Source: Cytophagales bacterium
GTDB taxonomy: Bacteria; Bacteroidota; Bacteroidia; Cytophagales; Microscillaceae
Direction of reading: 5' to 3'
Assembly: GCA_004293905.1 (NCBI GenBank)
Contig: RDZE01000006.1
Span: forward strand, 1-57,650
Length of the DNA: 57,650 nucleotides
In this document: positions 26,413 to 35,703 of the stretch, piece after piece
How the letters are laid out: the number at the start of each line of letters is the position of its first letter
How positions within the stretch are numbered: position 1 is the first letter of the stretch
Notes under the pieces: model-generated
Databases searched by the model: none
The model's input: the letters and a program-made list of their open reading frames with translations, nothing else
Told to the model about the DNA's origin: nothing
Program-made: the position numbers and the translations under genes

Positions 26413-28485
26413 ATGCAAACAAAAAAACAAATTATTTTCGGAAAGGCGAAAATACTCGTCTTTGGCTTATTATTTTGGGCAAATGATACCATTCTAAAAG
26501 CCCAAGATACGACAATAGTAGAAGTGGTAGAAATACCCAACAGCGACCCCAATGCAATAAGGGCAAAATTATTGGACGAAGTACTGATTAGCTATCAAGC
26601 AAACCAATACACTCCTATTTCTTACCTCGATATGCAGGGGTATCAATTCACTGAAAGAAGCACAGGGCAGGAACCCGCTTTTATATTCAGTGAAACGCCC
26701 TCTGTTACTGCCTATTCCGATGGGGGCGGCAATCAAGGCTATGCCTACATTCGTATGCGCGGCATAGACCAAACCCGCATCAATTTTACTTTTGATGGCG
26801 TACCTATCAACGAACCCGAAGACCAAGGTGCATTCCTTTCTAATTTTCCTGACTTGCTGAACTCCGTAAGCAAAGTACAAATACAAAGAGGTGTGGGCAC
26901 AACCAAAAATGGTATGGCAAATTATGGCGGAAGTGTAGAAATGTTTTCCATCAATTCTGCAACGCGTTTTTTGCATTTTGGTGCAGATTATGGCTCTTTT
27001 AACAATTATCGCGTTTTTGCAGAGTACAACAGTGGTTTGCTACGCAAAAAAACTAATTTCTATTTGCGTGCTTCGCAACTCTATGGCGATGGCTACAAGT
27101 ACAACGCCGCGAACAATAGCCAATCGGTCTATTTCAAAGCATCACACTTTACTGAAAAATCTGCCTTCAAACTCAATCTGCTCACAGGAAGGCAAAGAAA
27201 TGGATTGGCTTGGTTAGGCGTTGCCGATTCACTCATTCAACAAGACAGGCGCACCAATGCCAATGCTATAACTGAAAAAGATGATTTTTCGCAAACCTTA
27301 GCACAATTACAACATGAGTGGTCTTTGTCCTCAAAATCCCAAATTACGACAAGTCTTTACTATATTTATGTAACAGGCAACTACGATTTCGATTTGAATA
27401 ATTTTTTGGGCTTGCCACTTACCAACGAACTCTATAACTACAATTTTGAATCAAACCTTTTCGGTTTTTTTAGCAACTATAACTACAACCATTGGCGCAA
27501 TAAATTTACTGTAGGTATACACGCCAATACCTACGGCAGGAGGCACTTAGGTTCTGAAAAGCAAACAGGCGTTCTCTATAGCAATGTAGGCTATAAACAA
27601 GAAGCAAGTGCTTTTGTAAAATGGGAAAAATCATTGGAAAAATGGGTTTTCTTTGCCGATTTGCAATATCGATATACCCAATTTCGCTACGAAGGCGATG
27701 TGCCTTTAGAAATGTTTAGCTGGCAATTTTTGAACCCCAAAGCAGGGATTACCTACCGAATAAACTCAAAATGGCAACTCTATTACAGCATTGGCAGGGT
27801 TGGCAGAGAGCCTACACGCAACGATATGTTCGGAGGCAACGATAATTTAATTGTTGATGGTTCTAACAATCCTTTTATTGCCATCAAAGACCCCGAATAT
27901 GTCCTTGACCAAGCCTTAGGAATGAGATGGAATGCCAGCCAGAACCGCTTCTTACATTTCAATTTTTACCACATGCGTTTCAATAACGAAATAGTGCTCA
28001 ATGGAAAATTCGGACCCAACGGTTTGGCACTTACCAACAATGTAGCCCAAAGTACACGCACAGGGGTAGAACTTTCTTGGAGTTATGGTATGAAAAAATG
28101 GCGATGGAACCATCAAAGCGCGTGGAACTACAGCGAAATCGTAGAAAATAACATTAGTTTTTCGCCCATTCTTACGCCGCCGCTCATCATCAACCAAGAA
28201 ATAGAATATAGACTTAAACAATGGAAATTCGTACTTGTAGGGCGTTTTCAAGAGGCTTCTTATATCGATTTTGCCAATACTGCCCAAGTAGGAAGTTATT
28301 TTTTGCTCAATGCGCGCGTAAATTGGGATTATAAAAACTTGAGCGCAACGCTATTTGCTAATAATCTGCTCGATACACAATATTTTAATAATGGATATGT
28401 AGAAGCCGATGGCACACGTAAGTATTTTGTGCAGATGCCTACTAATTTTTCTTTGCAACTGTTATTTCATTTTTCTAAACCCTAA
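26413..28485 (+). CDS. TonB-dependent outer-membrane receptor, thiamine-type
   Basis: A 690-residue protein with an N-terminal signal region, a plug domain (about 60-190, with YAYIRMRGIDQTRINFTFDGV and VQRGVGTTKNGMANYGGSVE-like segments) and a 22-strand barrel ending in an aromatic residue stretch (FSLQLLFHFSKP). It lies behind a TPP riboswitch, so it most likely brings thiamine or a precursor across the outer membrane using TonB energy. There is no carboxypeptidase-like N-terminal extension. It is the first gene of the operon, followed after 20 bases by a PnuC-family transporter. Confidence 0.88.
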   Translation: MQTKKQIIFGKAKILVFGLLFWANDTILKAQDTTIVEVVEIPNSDPNAIRAKLLDEVLISYQANQYTPISYLDMQGYQFTERSTGQEPAFIFSETPSVTAYSDGGGNQGYAYIRMRGIDQTRINFTFDGVPINEPEDQGAFLSNFPDLLNSVSKVQIQRGVGTTKNGMANYGGSVEMFSINSATRFLHFGADYGSFNNYRVFAEYNSGLLRKKTNFYLRASQLYGDGYKYNAANNSQSVYFKASHFTEKSAFKLNLLTGRQRNGLAWLGVADSLIQQDRRTNANAITEKDDFSQTLAQLQHEWSLSSKSQITTSLYYIYVTGNYDFDLNNFLGLPLTNELYNYNFESNLFGFFSNYNYNHWRNKFTVGIHANTYGRRHLGSEKQTGVLYSNVGYKQEASAFVKWEKSLEKWVFFADLQYRYTQFRYEGDVPLEMFSWQFLNPKAGITYRINSKWQLYYSIGRVGREPTRNDMFGGNDNLIVDGSNNPFIAIKDPEYVLDQALGMRWNASQNRFLHFNFYHMRFNNEIVLNGKFGPNGLALTNNVAQSTRTGVELSWSYGMKKWRWNHQSAWNYSEIVENNISFSPILTPPLIINQEIEYRLKQWKFVLVGRFQEASYIDFANTAQVGSYFLLNARVNWDYKNLSATLFANNLLDTQYFNNGYVEADGTRKYFVQMPTNFSLQLLFHFSKP

Positions 28486-28505
28486 AAAAACAAAGAAACA
28501 ATAGC

Positions 28506-29177
28506 GTGCATTCGTTTTTTAGTATTCATCATATTGCTTTTTACATAGGCAACTACCCGCTAAGTTATATAGAACTGATAGGCACCTTAGCGGGTTTGCT
28601 TTCTGTTTATTTGGCTTCAAGAGCTAATTTTTATACTTGGCATTGGGGTATTGTGAATGAAATTGCTTTTTTCCTCATTTTTTACCAAGTAAGGCTCTAC
28701 GCCGATATGATGTTGCAAGTTTATTTTTTCATCACTACCCTCTATGGCATCGCCGAATGGCGGAAAAAAGACTATAGTGTAAAAATTGCCTATTTGTCAT
28801 TGCGTTGGCGTTTCATCATCTTCTGCTTACTCTTGTTGGGTGTATCATTGATGAGCTATGTAGTAAGTCAATTGCACCTTTGGTTTGCGGCTTGGTTTCC
28901 TGAACCTTCTACTTATTGGGTCGCTGATTCTTTCGTATTAGTAGCGAGTATGATAGCCAATATATTATTAGTAAAAAAGAAAGTAGAAGCGTGGTATTTT
29001 TGGATAACTGTCAATATAACAAGTATTATGCTATACAGTTTTAAAGGCATTTATTTGATTGCATTCGAATATTGTATATTTTTGTTGTTGGCATTATACG
29101 GTTTATGGCAATGGCACAAGAAAACACATTCGTTTTTGGCAAATTCTTACCCTTTCACTGCGGACACGAAGCCCTAA
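28506..29177 (+). CDS. PnuC-family transporter (thiamine or nicotinamide riboside)
   Basis: A 223-residue membrane protein with about seven hydrophobic spans and the PnuC motif set: IELIGTLAGLLSVYLASR, NFYTWHWGIVNE, FYQVRLYADMMLQVYF and VEAWYFWITVNI. The family takes up nicotinamide riboside, riboflavin or thiamine (PnuT) by facilitated diffusion. The upstream TPP riboswitch points to thiamine (PnuT), while the following NadR-like gene points to nicotinamide riboside. The start is GTG. It overlaps the next gene by about 67 bases. Confidence 0.85.
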   Translation: MHSFFSIHHIAFYIGNYPLSYIELIGTLAGLLSVYLASRANFYTWHWGIVNEIAFFLIFYQVRLYADMMLQVYFFITTLYGIAEWRKKDYSVKIAYLSLRWRFIIFCLLLLGVSLMSYVVSQLHLWFAAWFPEPSTYWVADSFVLVASMIANILLVKKKVEAWYFWITVNITSIMLYSFKGIYLIAFEYCIFLLLALYGLWQWHKKTHSFLANSYPFTADTKP

Positions 29178-30115
29178 TTCGTTTTGCACTTTCTACACAT
29201 GCCTATGTATATGTGTTAGTGTGCGCAGGGAGCAATGAACAACTTTCGGGAGAGGTGCGCCAAACTTGGATAAGAGAAACTTTTGCCTCCGAACTTGAGC
29301 GAATGTATATTGTGGTAGTGCCTTACGATGAATCGCGATTGCCAAATACCTCTGTAAGTTCGCGCGAGGTATCGGCATTGTGGGCAGCCCATTTCAACAC
29401 GCTTTTGCAAGGCAAAGTACAGAGCCTTGTTACTTCCGAGCCTTACGGCGAATATGTGGCTTCGTATATGCAAATCAAGCACATAACCTACGACCCCGCA
29501 AGAAAACAGGTATCCATAAGTGCTACCAAAATACGACAACAACTATCCGAATACTGGCATTTTCTGCCTGCTGCCGTACAACGTTACTATGCTACAAAAG
29601 TAGTTATTTTGGGTTCAGAATCTGTCGGAAAAACAACATTAACACAATTTTTAGGCGATTTTTTTAAAGCACACATCATCACAGAAGCAGCGCGCGACCT
29701 CATTGCACACTCCGAACAAACCTCCCTGCACGATTTGCTACAGGTGATAGCCTTGCATACTAAAAACATAGAAAAAGCTGATTGCCAAATGCTCACTTGC
29801 ATAGATACCGATTGGCATATTACGGCATCTTATGCACATTTTTTACTACAAACAGAATTAGAAGTGAGCCAAAACATTGTCAATACGCAAAAAGCGCATC
29901 TATACCTCTATCTTACTTGCGAAGTGCCCTATGTGCAAGATGGCACACGCTTAGCAGCCGAAGCCCGCCTTGCCTTAGACCAATCGCATAAGGATTTTTT
30001 GAGAGAAAAAGGGGTAAATTATGTGTTGATTAGTGGAAATGATTGGCACTCAAGAACTCAACAAGCCATCAATCACATTAGGGCATGTTTAGCACTGCGC
30101 CAAATAATCTGCTAA
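29111..30115 (+). CDS. NadR-like adenylyltransferase/kinase
   Basis: The start at 29111 (or the ATG at 29105) gives about 334 residues. The N-terminal half is a nucleotidyltransferase with the HxGH-like motif FGKFLPFHCGHEAL and the ISATKIRQQL motif (ISxTxxR). The C-terminal half is a P-loop kinase with ILGSESVGKTTL near 168-178 and the TEAARDL segment. This order is that of the C-terminal part of NadR (NMN adenylyltransferase plus ribosylnicotinamide kinase) without the DNA-binding N-terminus. It shares the TPP-controlled operon with PnuC, so the true substrate is open. Its end overlaps the convergent aminotransferase gene by 27 bases. Confidence 0.82.
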   Translation: MAQENTFVFGKFLPFHCGHEALIRFALSTHAYVYVLVCAGSNEQLSGEVRQTWIRETFASELERMYIVVVPYDESRLPNTSVSSREVSALWAAHFNTLLQGKVQSLVTSEPYGEYVASYMQIKHITYDPARKQVSISATKIRQQLSEYWHFLPAAVQRYYATKVVILGSESVGKTTLTQFLGDFFKAHIITEAARDLIAHSEQTSLHDLLQVIALHTKNIEKADCQMLTCIDTDWHITASYAHFLLQTELEVSQNIVNTQKAHLYLYLTCEVPYVQDGTRLAAEARLALDQSHKDFLREKGVNYVLISGNDWHSRTQQAINHIRACLALRQIIC

Positions 30116-31201
30116 TTGTTGTGTCGCTGAAAAATCTACCGCAGGAAAATTCGCAATTCGAATTTGTGTGTTTTTAGCTTTTCCATACCCTGCCCCAATT
30201 TCCATATTTAAGTCATTTTTTATTTGCTCAATAAGTGCAGATGCCTCTTTTTGGGTATTCGCAACAACGACCGTAGCCGAGCGGTGTGCAGGTTCGGCAA
30301 CAGCTATTTCTAAAGATTTACTTTTCCCTATGGCTTCGTATAGCAGTTGGGCTTTTTGGTCGGTGAGTTTTCGGACTTGCTCAATACCTATTTGGTTCAA
30401 ATCTTCGGCAATTTTGCCCAGCAAATAAATCGGCAGGACAGGGGGCGTAGCAGGGGTTTGGAACTGTTCGAAATGCTTCCAAAGTTCTGACAAACGATGA
30501 TAAGTGCCTGTAATAGCACCTTTTTGTGCTAAGGCTTCGCTTTTTTTCAGAAATTTATGATTTACAAGCCACACCCCTAAGCCTGCGGGCATACCAAAGG
30601 CTTTTTGCACAGAAAAAAAAGCACTTTCCACTTTCCGAAAATCAATGTGTGGGTAAGGAGCAGAAGAAACCATATCGACCACACGTATTGCATCGGGAAA
30701 GGCATCTGCGATTCGTTCTATTGTTTCAGAAGGTGTGCTTACGCCTGTGGCGGTTTCGTTGTGTGTAAAAGCCAAAAAATCAATGGGTTTTATTTTATGG
30801 GCTTCTTGAAAAGTTTGTAAAACCTCTTCTGCTACAAAACCTTTTCCCTCTGCGACTGTATGCGCGATGGCATCTTTTTGTAAAAGTTTGGCAAATTGGT
30901 AGAATTTTTCTGAAAAAGCACCATTGACCAAGTGCGCACTTCGACTATCAACACCGTTTTGAATACTCCTTTCCCATACTTCAGTAGCAGAACCTACAAA
31001 AAGCACAGCTACCTCATCATCGAAGCCCAATAGTTGTTGTAAGGCTCTATAAGTTTGTTCGTATATTTCACTAAAAAAACGGCTTCTGTGCGAAATAGAG
31101 CCAATTTGTAAATGCAAGGCTTCTTGCAAATGTTGGGCATAAGTAGGGTAAAGAGCAGCAGGTCCGGGGGTAAAATAGTGTGTATTGGGCATAGCAAGCA
31201 T
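30089..31201 (-). CDS. Class V aminotransferase, SerC-like
   Basis: A 370-residue PLP-dependent enzyme. It begins with YFTPGPAALYP, has GSATEVWERS, DMVSSAPYPHIDF and the PLP lysine within SVQKAFGMPAGLGVWLVN, and ends near a C-terminal glycine-rich GAGYGK. The pattern places it in the SerC/alanine-glyoxylate aminotransferase group. Many Cytophagales carry a similar protein named as alanine-glyoxylate or phosphoserine aminotransferase. The exact substrate is not certain. A promoter (TTTG, 19 bases, TATTTTTG) precedes it at 31219-31249. It converges with the NadR-like gene. Confidence 0.82.
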   Translation of the reverse strand: MLAMPNTHYFTPGPAALYPTYAQHLQEALHLQIGSISHRSRFFSEIYEQTYRALQQLLGFDDEVAVLFVGSATEVWERSIQNGVDSRSAHLVNGAFSEKFYQFAKLLQKDAIAHTVAEGKGFVAEEVLQTFQEAHKIKPIDFLAFTHNETATGVSTPSETIERIADAFPDAIRVVDMVSSAPYPHIDFRKVESAFFSVQKAFGMPAGLGVWLVNHKFLKKSEALAQKGAITGTYHRLSELWKHFEQFQTPATPPVLPIYLLGKIAEDLNQIGIEQVRKLTDQKAQLLYEAIGKSKSLEIAVAEPAHRSATVVVANTQKEASALIEQIKNDLNMEIGAGYGKAKNTQIRIANFPAVDFSATQQLADYLAQC

Positions 31202-31218
31202 TATTATTTTAGAAAGAA

Positions 31219-31249
31219 CAAAAATAGGTTTTTAGCCCAAAAAGACAAA
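31219..31249 (-). promoter_or_regulatory. Promoter of the aminotransferase gene
   Basis: On the minus strand TTTG (31249-31246), a 19-base spacer, and TATTTTTG (31226-31219) fit the Bacteroidota promoter. The start codon follows about 18 bases downstream. Confidence 0.5.
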
Positions 31250-31256
31250 ATGAAAA

Positions 31257-32297
31257 TTACTTTAATTGTGCTGCCAAACGCCTAAAAGCCTCAGAGGGAG
31301 GCATTTGCTCATATAATATATGATAGACACTATGAATAATAGGCAGTTGTTCGAAAGCAAAACCTTCGGCAATCTCATAAATACATTTGGAGGCAAAATA
31401 ACCTTCGGCAACCATATTCATTTCCATTTGCGCCGATTGTACTGTATAACCTCTGCCGAGCATATTGCCAAAAGTACGATTGCGGCTGAACTGTGAATAA
31501 GCCGTTACTAATAAATCGCCTAAATAAGCCGAGCCCATGAGCAGTCGTGGGCTATTATTAGGGCATTTTTGGGTCAGAAAACGCTCTATTTCTTCCATAG
31601 CATTGGCAACTAACACCGCCTGAAAATTATCGCCATAGCCCAACCCGTGCGCAATACCACAAGCCAAAGCAATGATGTTTTTGATCACTGCACAGTATTC
31701 TATGCCCTCTAAATCGGGGTTGGTGTGTGCGGCTAAGTAGCGGCTGCGCAGATGTGAAGCAAAATTCTCGGTGTTTTGTTCAGAAACGCCTGCAATGGTA
31801 AGGTATGATTTTTTTTCTAAGGCTACCTCTTCGGCATGGCAAGGACCCGCAATGGCACAACAGTTTTCAGCCGCCAAACCTAAATGTTGTATAAAATAAT
31901 CAGAAATAAGGAGATTTTTAGCAGGTATAATTCCTTTGACTGCCGATATAATGATTTTATCTTGCCAGATTGTTTTAGGAATAGTTTCTAATACGCTCTC
32001 GGCATAGGCAGCGGGCACAGCTATAATGACAAACTGCGCCTTTCTAATGGCTTTAGTTATTTGGTAAAACAACCGAACTTTGCGCCGATTAATGCGCACT
32101 TGGCTTAGGTAGCGTGGGTTTTTGTGGTATCTTTTGATGTGTTGAATACTTTCACGGTCGCGAAGCCACCAACGCACTTGTACGGCATTTTCGCTTAATA
32201 GCTTTACTAAGGCAGTTGCCCAACTTCCGCCACCAATAACTGCTATAGAAGTAGCTACGGGGGTGCGTCTTAATCTGATTTTCTTCAAAATATTCAT
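31257..32297 (-). CDS. gpsA: Glycerol-3-phosphate dehydrogenase [NAD(P)+]
   Basis: The 346-residue enzyme makes sn-glycerol 3-phosphate from dihydroxyacetone phosphate, for phospholipid synthesis. The N-terminal nucleotide-binding motif is AVIGGGSWATALVKLL. Later come ISAVKGIIP, AIAGPCHAEEVAL and NIIALACGIAHGLGYGDN, with the catalytic lysine in CAVIKNIIAL. The length is normal. It faces away from the sensor gene with a 57-base gap. Confidence 0.94.
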   Translation of the reverse strand: MNILKKIRLRRTPVATSIAVIGGGSWATALVKLLSENAVQVRWWLRDRESIQHIKRYHKNPRYLSQVRINRRKVRLFYQITKAIRKAQFVIIAVPAAYAESVLETIPKTIWQDKIIISAVKGIIPAKNLLISDYFIQHLGLAAENCCAIAGPCHAEEVALEKKSYLTIAGVSEQNTENFASHLRSRYLAAHTNPDLEGIEYCAVIKNIIALACGIAHGLGYGDNFQAVLVANAMEEIERFLTQKCPNNSPRLLMGSAYLGDLLVTAYSQFSRNRTFGNMLGRGYTVQSAQMEMNMVAEGYFASKCIYEIAEGFAFEQLPIIHSVYHILYEQMPPSEAFRRLAAQLK

Positions 32298-32354
32298 GCC
32301 TGCAAAAAAACTAAATTTTTTCTATTTCTTCTGATTAGGCATCATATTTTGTGC

Positions 32355-34262
32355 TTATGCACCCAATTCTGTATCGTTGATGTCATTGATAGCCCATATA
32401 CATTTTCCTTCTAATTCGGGCATTGCGCTTATTTTCATGCGCAATCGGTTACCTTCTTTGTCTTTTAGATAGGTAAAATCGCTCCAAGAGTGCCCTTGTT
32501 GTATGGCTTCTTGTGCTTTTTCAAAAATGCTATAGTTATCAAATAAAATATCTAAGGATTGGTGTAGGAGTGTGGTTTCGTTGTATTTTAGTTTTTGGAA
32601 AGCCAATTCGTTGGCATAAAGAATGTTCATGTTTTTATCCGTCTCGATGACAGAAGTAGTTGCTGCTAAAAGTTTTTCAAGAAATACATTGCTTGTAACT
32701 TCGGTAGCAATGCTTGTGAGAGGAGTATCGCCATAATTTTCTTGCATTGCTTTGTTTTTCAGGTTAGATTCTTCTAACAATGACTTATTGCGTTGGTTAA
32801 TTTTGAGTGCGGCTACTGAAGAGGCAATACTTTCGGCTATTTTCTCGATAAAGTCTATTTCGTAGGGCTCAAAATGGTTGAAGGAGGCAATTTCTAATAC
32901 ACCAAAAACTTCTTCGTTCGATTTTAGAGGAACGATGAGTATGCTGTTAGGGTTGGCTTCGCCCAAGCCTGAGGTAATCATTACGTAGTCTTGGGGTATT
33001 TCGGTGATGTAGATGGTGCTTGCCTCTTGCCATGCTTGCCCTGCTAAGCCATCGCCTTGGTATATTTTTTTCTCTAAATACTTCTTTTTGTCCCATGCAT
33101 AACAAGACGCGAGTCGCATGTAGGCTTCGTGGTTGCCATTGCCGTTGGCATCTTCTATGACAAACAAACCCCCTTGATTGGCTTTGATGTATTTGATGAG
33201 GTTAGAGAGTACTATATCGGCTAATTCTTCTACATAGCTACTATGTTTGCGCAATAAATCTCCAAATTTGGCGACTCCTTCGTTTTGCCAGTTTCTTCTT
33301 CTGTCTTCTTCTGCAACCCTTGCCAAGTTGTTCCGCATACCTAAAAGTGCATTGCCGAGTACGTCTTTTTCGCTGAGTGGTGTATATTCTGCTTGGTAAT
33401 TGCCTTTTCCTATGTTTTCGGCAAAAGTGGAAGTAGCACGGAGGGAGTTGATGATTCTATCGGCGGCGTCTGCCATTTGTCCGATTTCATCATCGTCAAA
33501 TTTGCGATGTTCGTCATCGGGGAGCTCGCCTGTACCCAACTTCTCGAATACGTCATTGATGTATTTGATAGGTACAATGATGCTTCGGCTGATGAAAAAA
33601 GCGGAGATAAGTCCTACTACGATGAGTATGGCACCTAAACCAATGGTAATATTTCTGAGCCAATTGAATGAAACGAGGAGCGCGTCATTGTCGGCGATGG
33701 TTACTACTTTGCGTTGGTCAAAAAGTTTGTCCAATTTGAGTGTGATGCTTCTGATACTGGGTAGTATTTCATTGTTAAGGCTTCTATCGGCAGCAAAAGT
33801 GAGTTTAGTATTGCTATAGTCGCTTTCTTCTACCAAATCGTTCATTATCTTTTTTTGCTTTTTGACTACTTTTTCAAACTCGAGGAAGATAGTATCCATT
33901 GCTTGTTGTTGGGCGATACTTTCCCACTCGCTCATCAGTTTATAGATTCGGTCTTTGAGTACGGGGTATTGGCTGTCTTGAATATTTTTGAGCAATTCGC
34001 GGTCTATGTCGTTATCGTGCCCATATACCCAGTTGGTGATGTACATTTTGGATTCTGTAACCATCAATCGGAAAAGCTGTATTTCTTCGAGGGTAGGATT
34101 GTCTATTTCTGATGATTTTCTGATGATGTTGGCGTTTTCGGTAATAGAAATAAAACTAAATACCCCATTGAGGTTGAAAACCAATATGATGGCTAAGAAG
34201 CCTCCTATAATTTTTTGGTTGATGGTAAGGTTAAACCGAATAAAACTTCTGCGTTTTTTCAT
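32355..34262 (-). CDS. Membrane HAMP-GAF-PAS sensor without output domain
   Basis: A 635-residue protein. A first membrane span (about 15-38) and a second (about 200-222) frame a helical periplasmic domain of about 160 residues, of the four-helix-bundle type. A HAMP domain follows (about 223-275, SIIVPIKYINDVFEKLGTGELP), then a GAF domain (about 340-495, with YQGDGLAGQAWQ and PLKSNEEVFGVLEIAS), and a C-terminal PAS domain (about 525-630, with NILYANELAFQKLKY). It ends there: no kinase, cyclase or methyl-accepting domain is seen. It must act through a partner, or has lost its output. A -7 element TAATTTTG is at 34302-34309 on the minus strand. Confidence 0.8.
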   Translation of the reverse strand: MKKRRSFIRFNLTINQKIIGGFLAIILVFNLNGVFSFISITENANIIRKSSEIDNPTLEEIQLFRLMVTESKMYITNWVYGHDNDIDRELLKNIQDSQYPVLKDRIYKLMSEWESIAQQQAMDTIFLEFEKVVKKQKKIMNDLVEESDYSNTKLTFAADRSLNNEILPSIRSITLKLDKLFDQRKVVTIADNDALLVSFNWLRNITIGLGAILIVVGLISAFFISRSIIVPIKYINDVFEKLGTGELPDDEHRKFDDDEIGQMADAADRIINSLRATSTFAENIGKGNYQAEYTPLSEKDVLGNALLGMRNNLARVAEEDRRRNWQNEGVAKFGDLLRKHSSYVEELADIVLSNLIKYIKANQGGLFVIEDANGNGNHEAYMRLASCYAWDKKKYLEKKIYQGDGLAGQAWQEASTIYITEIPQDYVMITSGLGEANPNSILIVPLKSNEEVFGVLEIASFNHFEPYEIDFIEKIAESIASSVAALKINQRNKSLLEESNLKNKAMQENYGDTPLTSIATEVTSNVFLEKLLAATTSVIETDKNMNILYANELAFQKLKYNETTLLHQSLDILFDNYSIFEKAQEAIQQGHSWSDFTYLKDKEGNRLRMKISAMPELEGKCIWAINDINDTELGA

Positions 34263-34358
34263 ATCTACTACTCTTTTTTTTCTTTTCTTTTAGAAAACAT
34301 ACAAAATTAATACCTTATTTGTATATTGCTATGGCAATGCTTAAAATTATGAAATTTT

Positions 34359-34970
34359 ATGGAAAAAAAACTATTTTTTATTTACTTATTTTTGGGTTGT
34401 TGTAGTTTGCATAGTTTGGCACAAGTAGCCATTAAAAATCAACCCGCAGCGCAATATTGGGCTTCTATCTCTAATGCTGTCAAAAAACAAAGACCGACTA
34501 ACGAGGCACTTTTGGCTATGAAAGCCCAAACCAATTTTACTGCTGCTTTTGCAGATACGCTTAAGAAGTATGATTGGGTAGATTTGGGCAGTTACTCTTA
34601 TTACGAAAAATCTTTTTCGCCTTATTGGGGGGTAGAGAACACTCAGTACGATATAGCGCGTTATCATGAAAGTACGGCAGGAGAATTGTCTTTTATGTTA
34701 GTCAAAGACCGTAACAATCAATCTACTTTGTACCATACGAATTTTACAAATCCGCCACCTTCTAAATTAGTAAAAGTATTCAAGGGCAGTGATGGGTATT
34801 GGTACATAGAGAAAAGTGCCTATGATGAGTCAGAATATATCAAATTGGTGAGTTATCAATCGGGTTTGCTTGTGATAGATATTGCCAAATATGGACAAGT
34901 AGGCGAAGCCGCTTTTTTTAGAAGTGTGTTGTTAGCAATTCCTAAGGCTTTTGTATGGGATTTTGATTGA
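34359..34970 (+). CDS. Secreted hypothetical protein
   Basis: A 203-residue protein with a clear signal peptide (LFFIYLFLGCCSLHSLAQ) but no recognised domain. The mature part holds ADTLKKYDWVDLGSYSYY and SVLLAIPKAFVWDFD. Its stop codon lies only 4 bases from the convergent pentapeptide gene. No binding motifs are visible. Function is unknown. Confidence 0.7.
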   Translation: MEKKLFFIYLFLGCCSLHSLAQVAIKNQPAAQYWASISNAVKKQRPTNEALLAMKAQTNFTAAFADTLKKYDWVDLGSYSYYEKSFSPYWGVENTQYDIARYHESTAGELSFMLVKDRNNQSTLYHTNFTNPPPSKLVKVFKGSDGYWYIEKSAYDESEYIKLVSYQSGLLVIDIAKYGQVGEAAFFRSVLLAIPKAFVWDFD

Positions 34971-34974
34971 GTTG

Positions 34975-35538
34975 TTATTTTTCTATATCAATATCGTATT
35001 GGTCTAAAAGCCCTGAAATACCTGCTATAGAAAATTTTGCTTTTTTAATTCGGGTCGTTGTTGGGTCAATAGAGTAATTGTAGGAGGTTCGAAAGTCTAC
35101 TTTTTCGAGTATTGAATGGTCGAAGGTGGCTCGTATTAAATCGCAATTGTCAAACAATGAGTTAGTAAGGTCGGCTTCTGCAAAGTCTACTTCTTGCAAC
35201 TGAGAATTTTTAAAGGTCGTTTTTTTTATTTTCATTTTGTAAAACGAAGAATGATTGAGCAAACAATTTTCGAAAGAAAAAGAAAGCCCTAATTCGTTGC
35301 AAGTATCGAAACGAATTCCTAACATTTTACAATCTACAAATTTTACATTTTGGAAGGTTGTTTTATGGAGTTTTGCCAAACTGAAATTGCACATGTTGAA
35401 AGTACAATCAATGAACTTGAATGCGGAAAGGTCGGTTTCGGTTAGGTTACAATGATTGAAAATGCAGTTTTCGTATTCGCCCTTTGTCCATAAATCGTTT
35501 TTGTCAAAGGTTTGGTCTTGTATAAAAACTTCTTGCAT
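34975..35538 (-). CDS. Pentapeptide-repeat protein
   Basis: The 187-residue protein consists of A(D/N)LxX-type pentapeptide repeats: NCIFNHCNLTETDLSAFKF, CTFNMCNFSLAKLHKTTFQN, and SQLQEVDFAEADLTNSLFDN. Such proteins form a right-handed quadrilateral beta-helix. Relatives include the quinolone-resistance protein Qnr and MfpA, which mimic DNA and bind gyrase, but most have no known function and nothing here points to gyrase binding. It lacks a signal peptide, so it is cytoplasmic. It converges with a secreted protein gene. Confidence 0.85.
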   Translation of the reverse strand: MQEVFIQDQTFDKNDLWTKGEYENCIFNHCNLTETDLSAFKFIDCTFNMCNFSLAKLHKTTFQNVKFVDCKMLGIRFDTCNELGLSFSFENCLLNHSSFYKMKIKKTTFKNSQLQEVDFAEADLTNSLFDNCDLIRATFDHSILEKVDFRTSYNYSIDPTTTRIKKAKFSIAGISGLLDQYDIDIEK

Positions 35539-35673
35539 AGGTGTCAGTTTTTTGGGGTTTAGCTTTTGAGGGAAAATAGAGTATTCTATTGGATATTTTA
35601 ATTAGTTATTTTTCTTTTGTATTGCAAAAACACCAATTGTCTTGATGGATTCTATCGGCTATTTCGCGCAACT

Positions 35674-35697
35674 GGTTTAAGCGTCCACGCTTGAACC
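35674..35697. repeat. REP palindrome, left of the tyrosine transposase
   Basis: The 24 bases form a near-perfect palindrome (GGTTTAAGCGT and ACGCTTGAACC arms) with one mismatch. The same palindrome appears again on the other side of the transposase gene at 36257-36280. Such flanking palindromes are the cognate REP sequences of these transposases. Confidence 0.75.
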
Positions 35698-35703
35698 GAA
35701 AAC

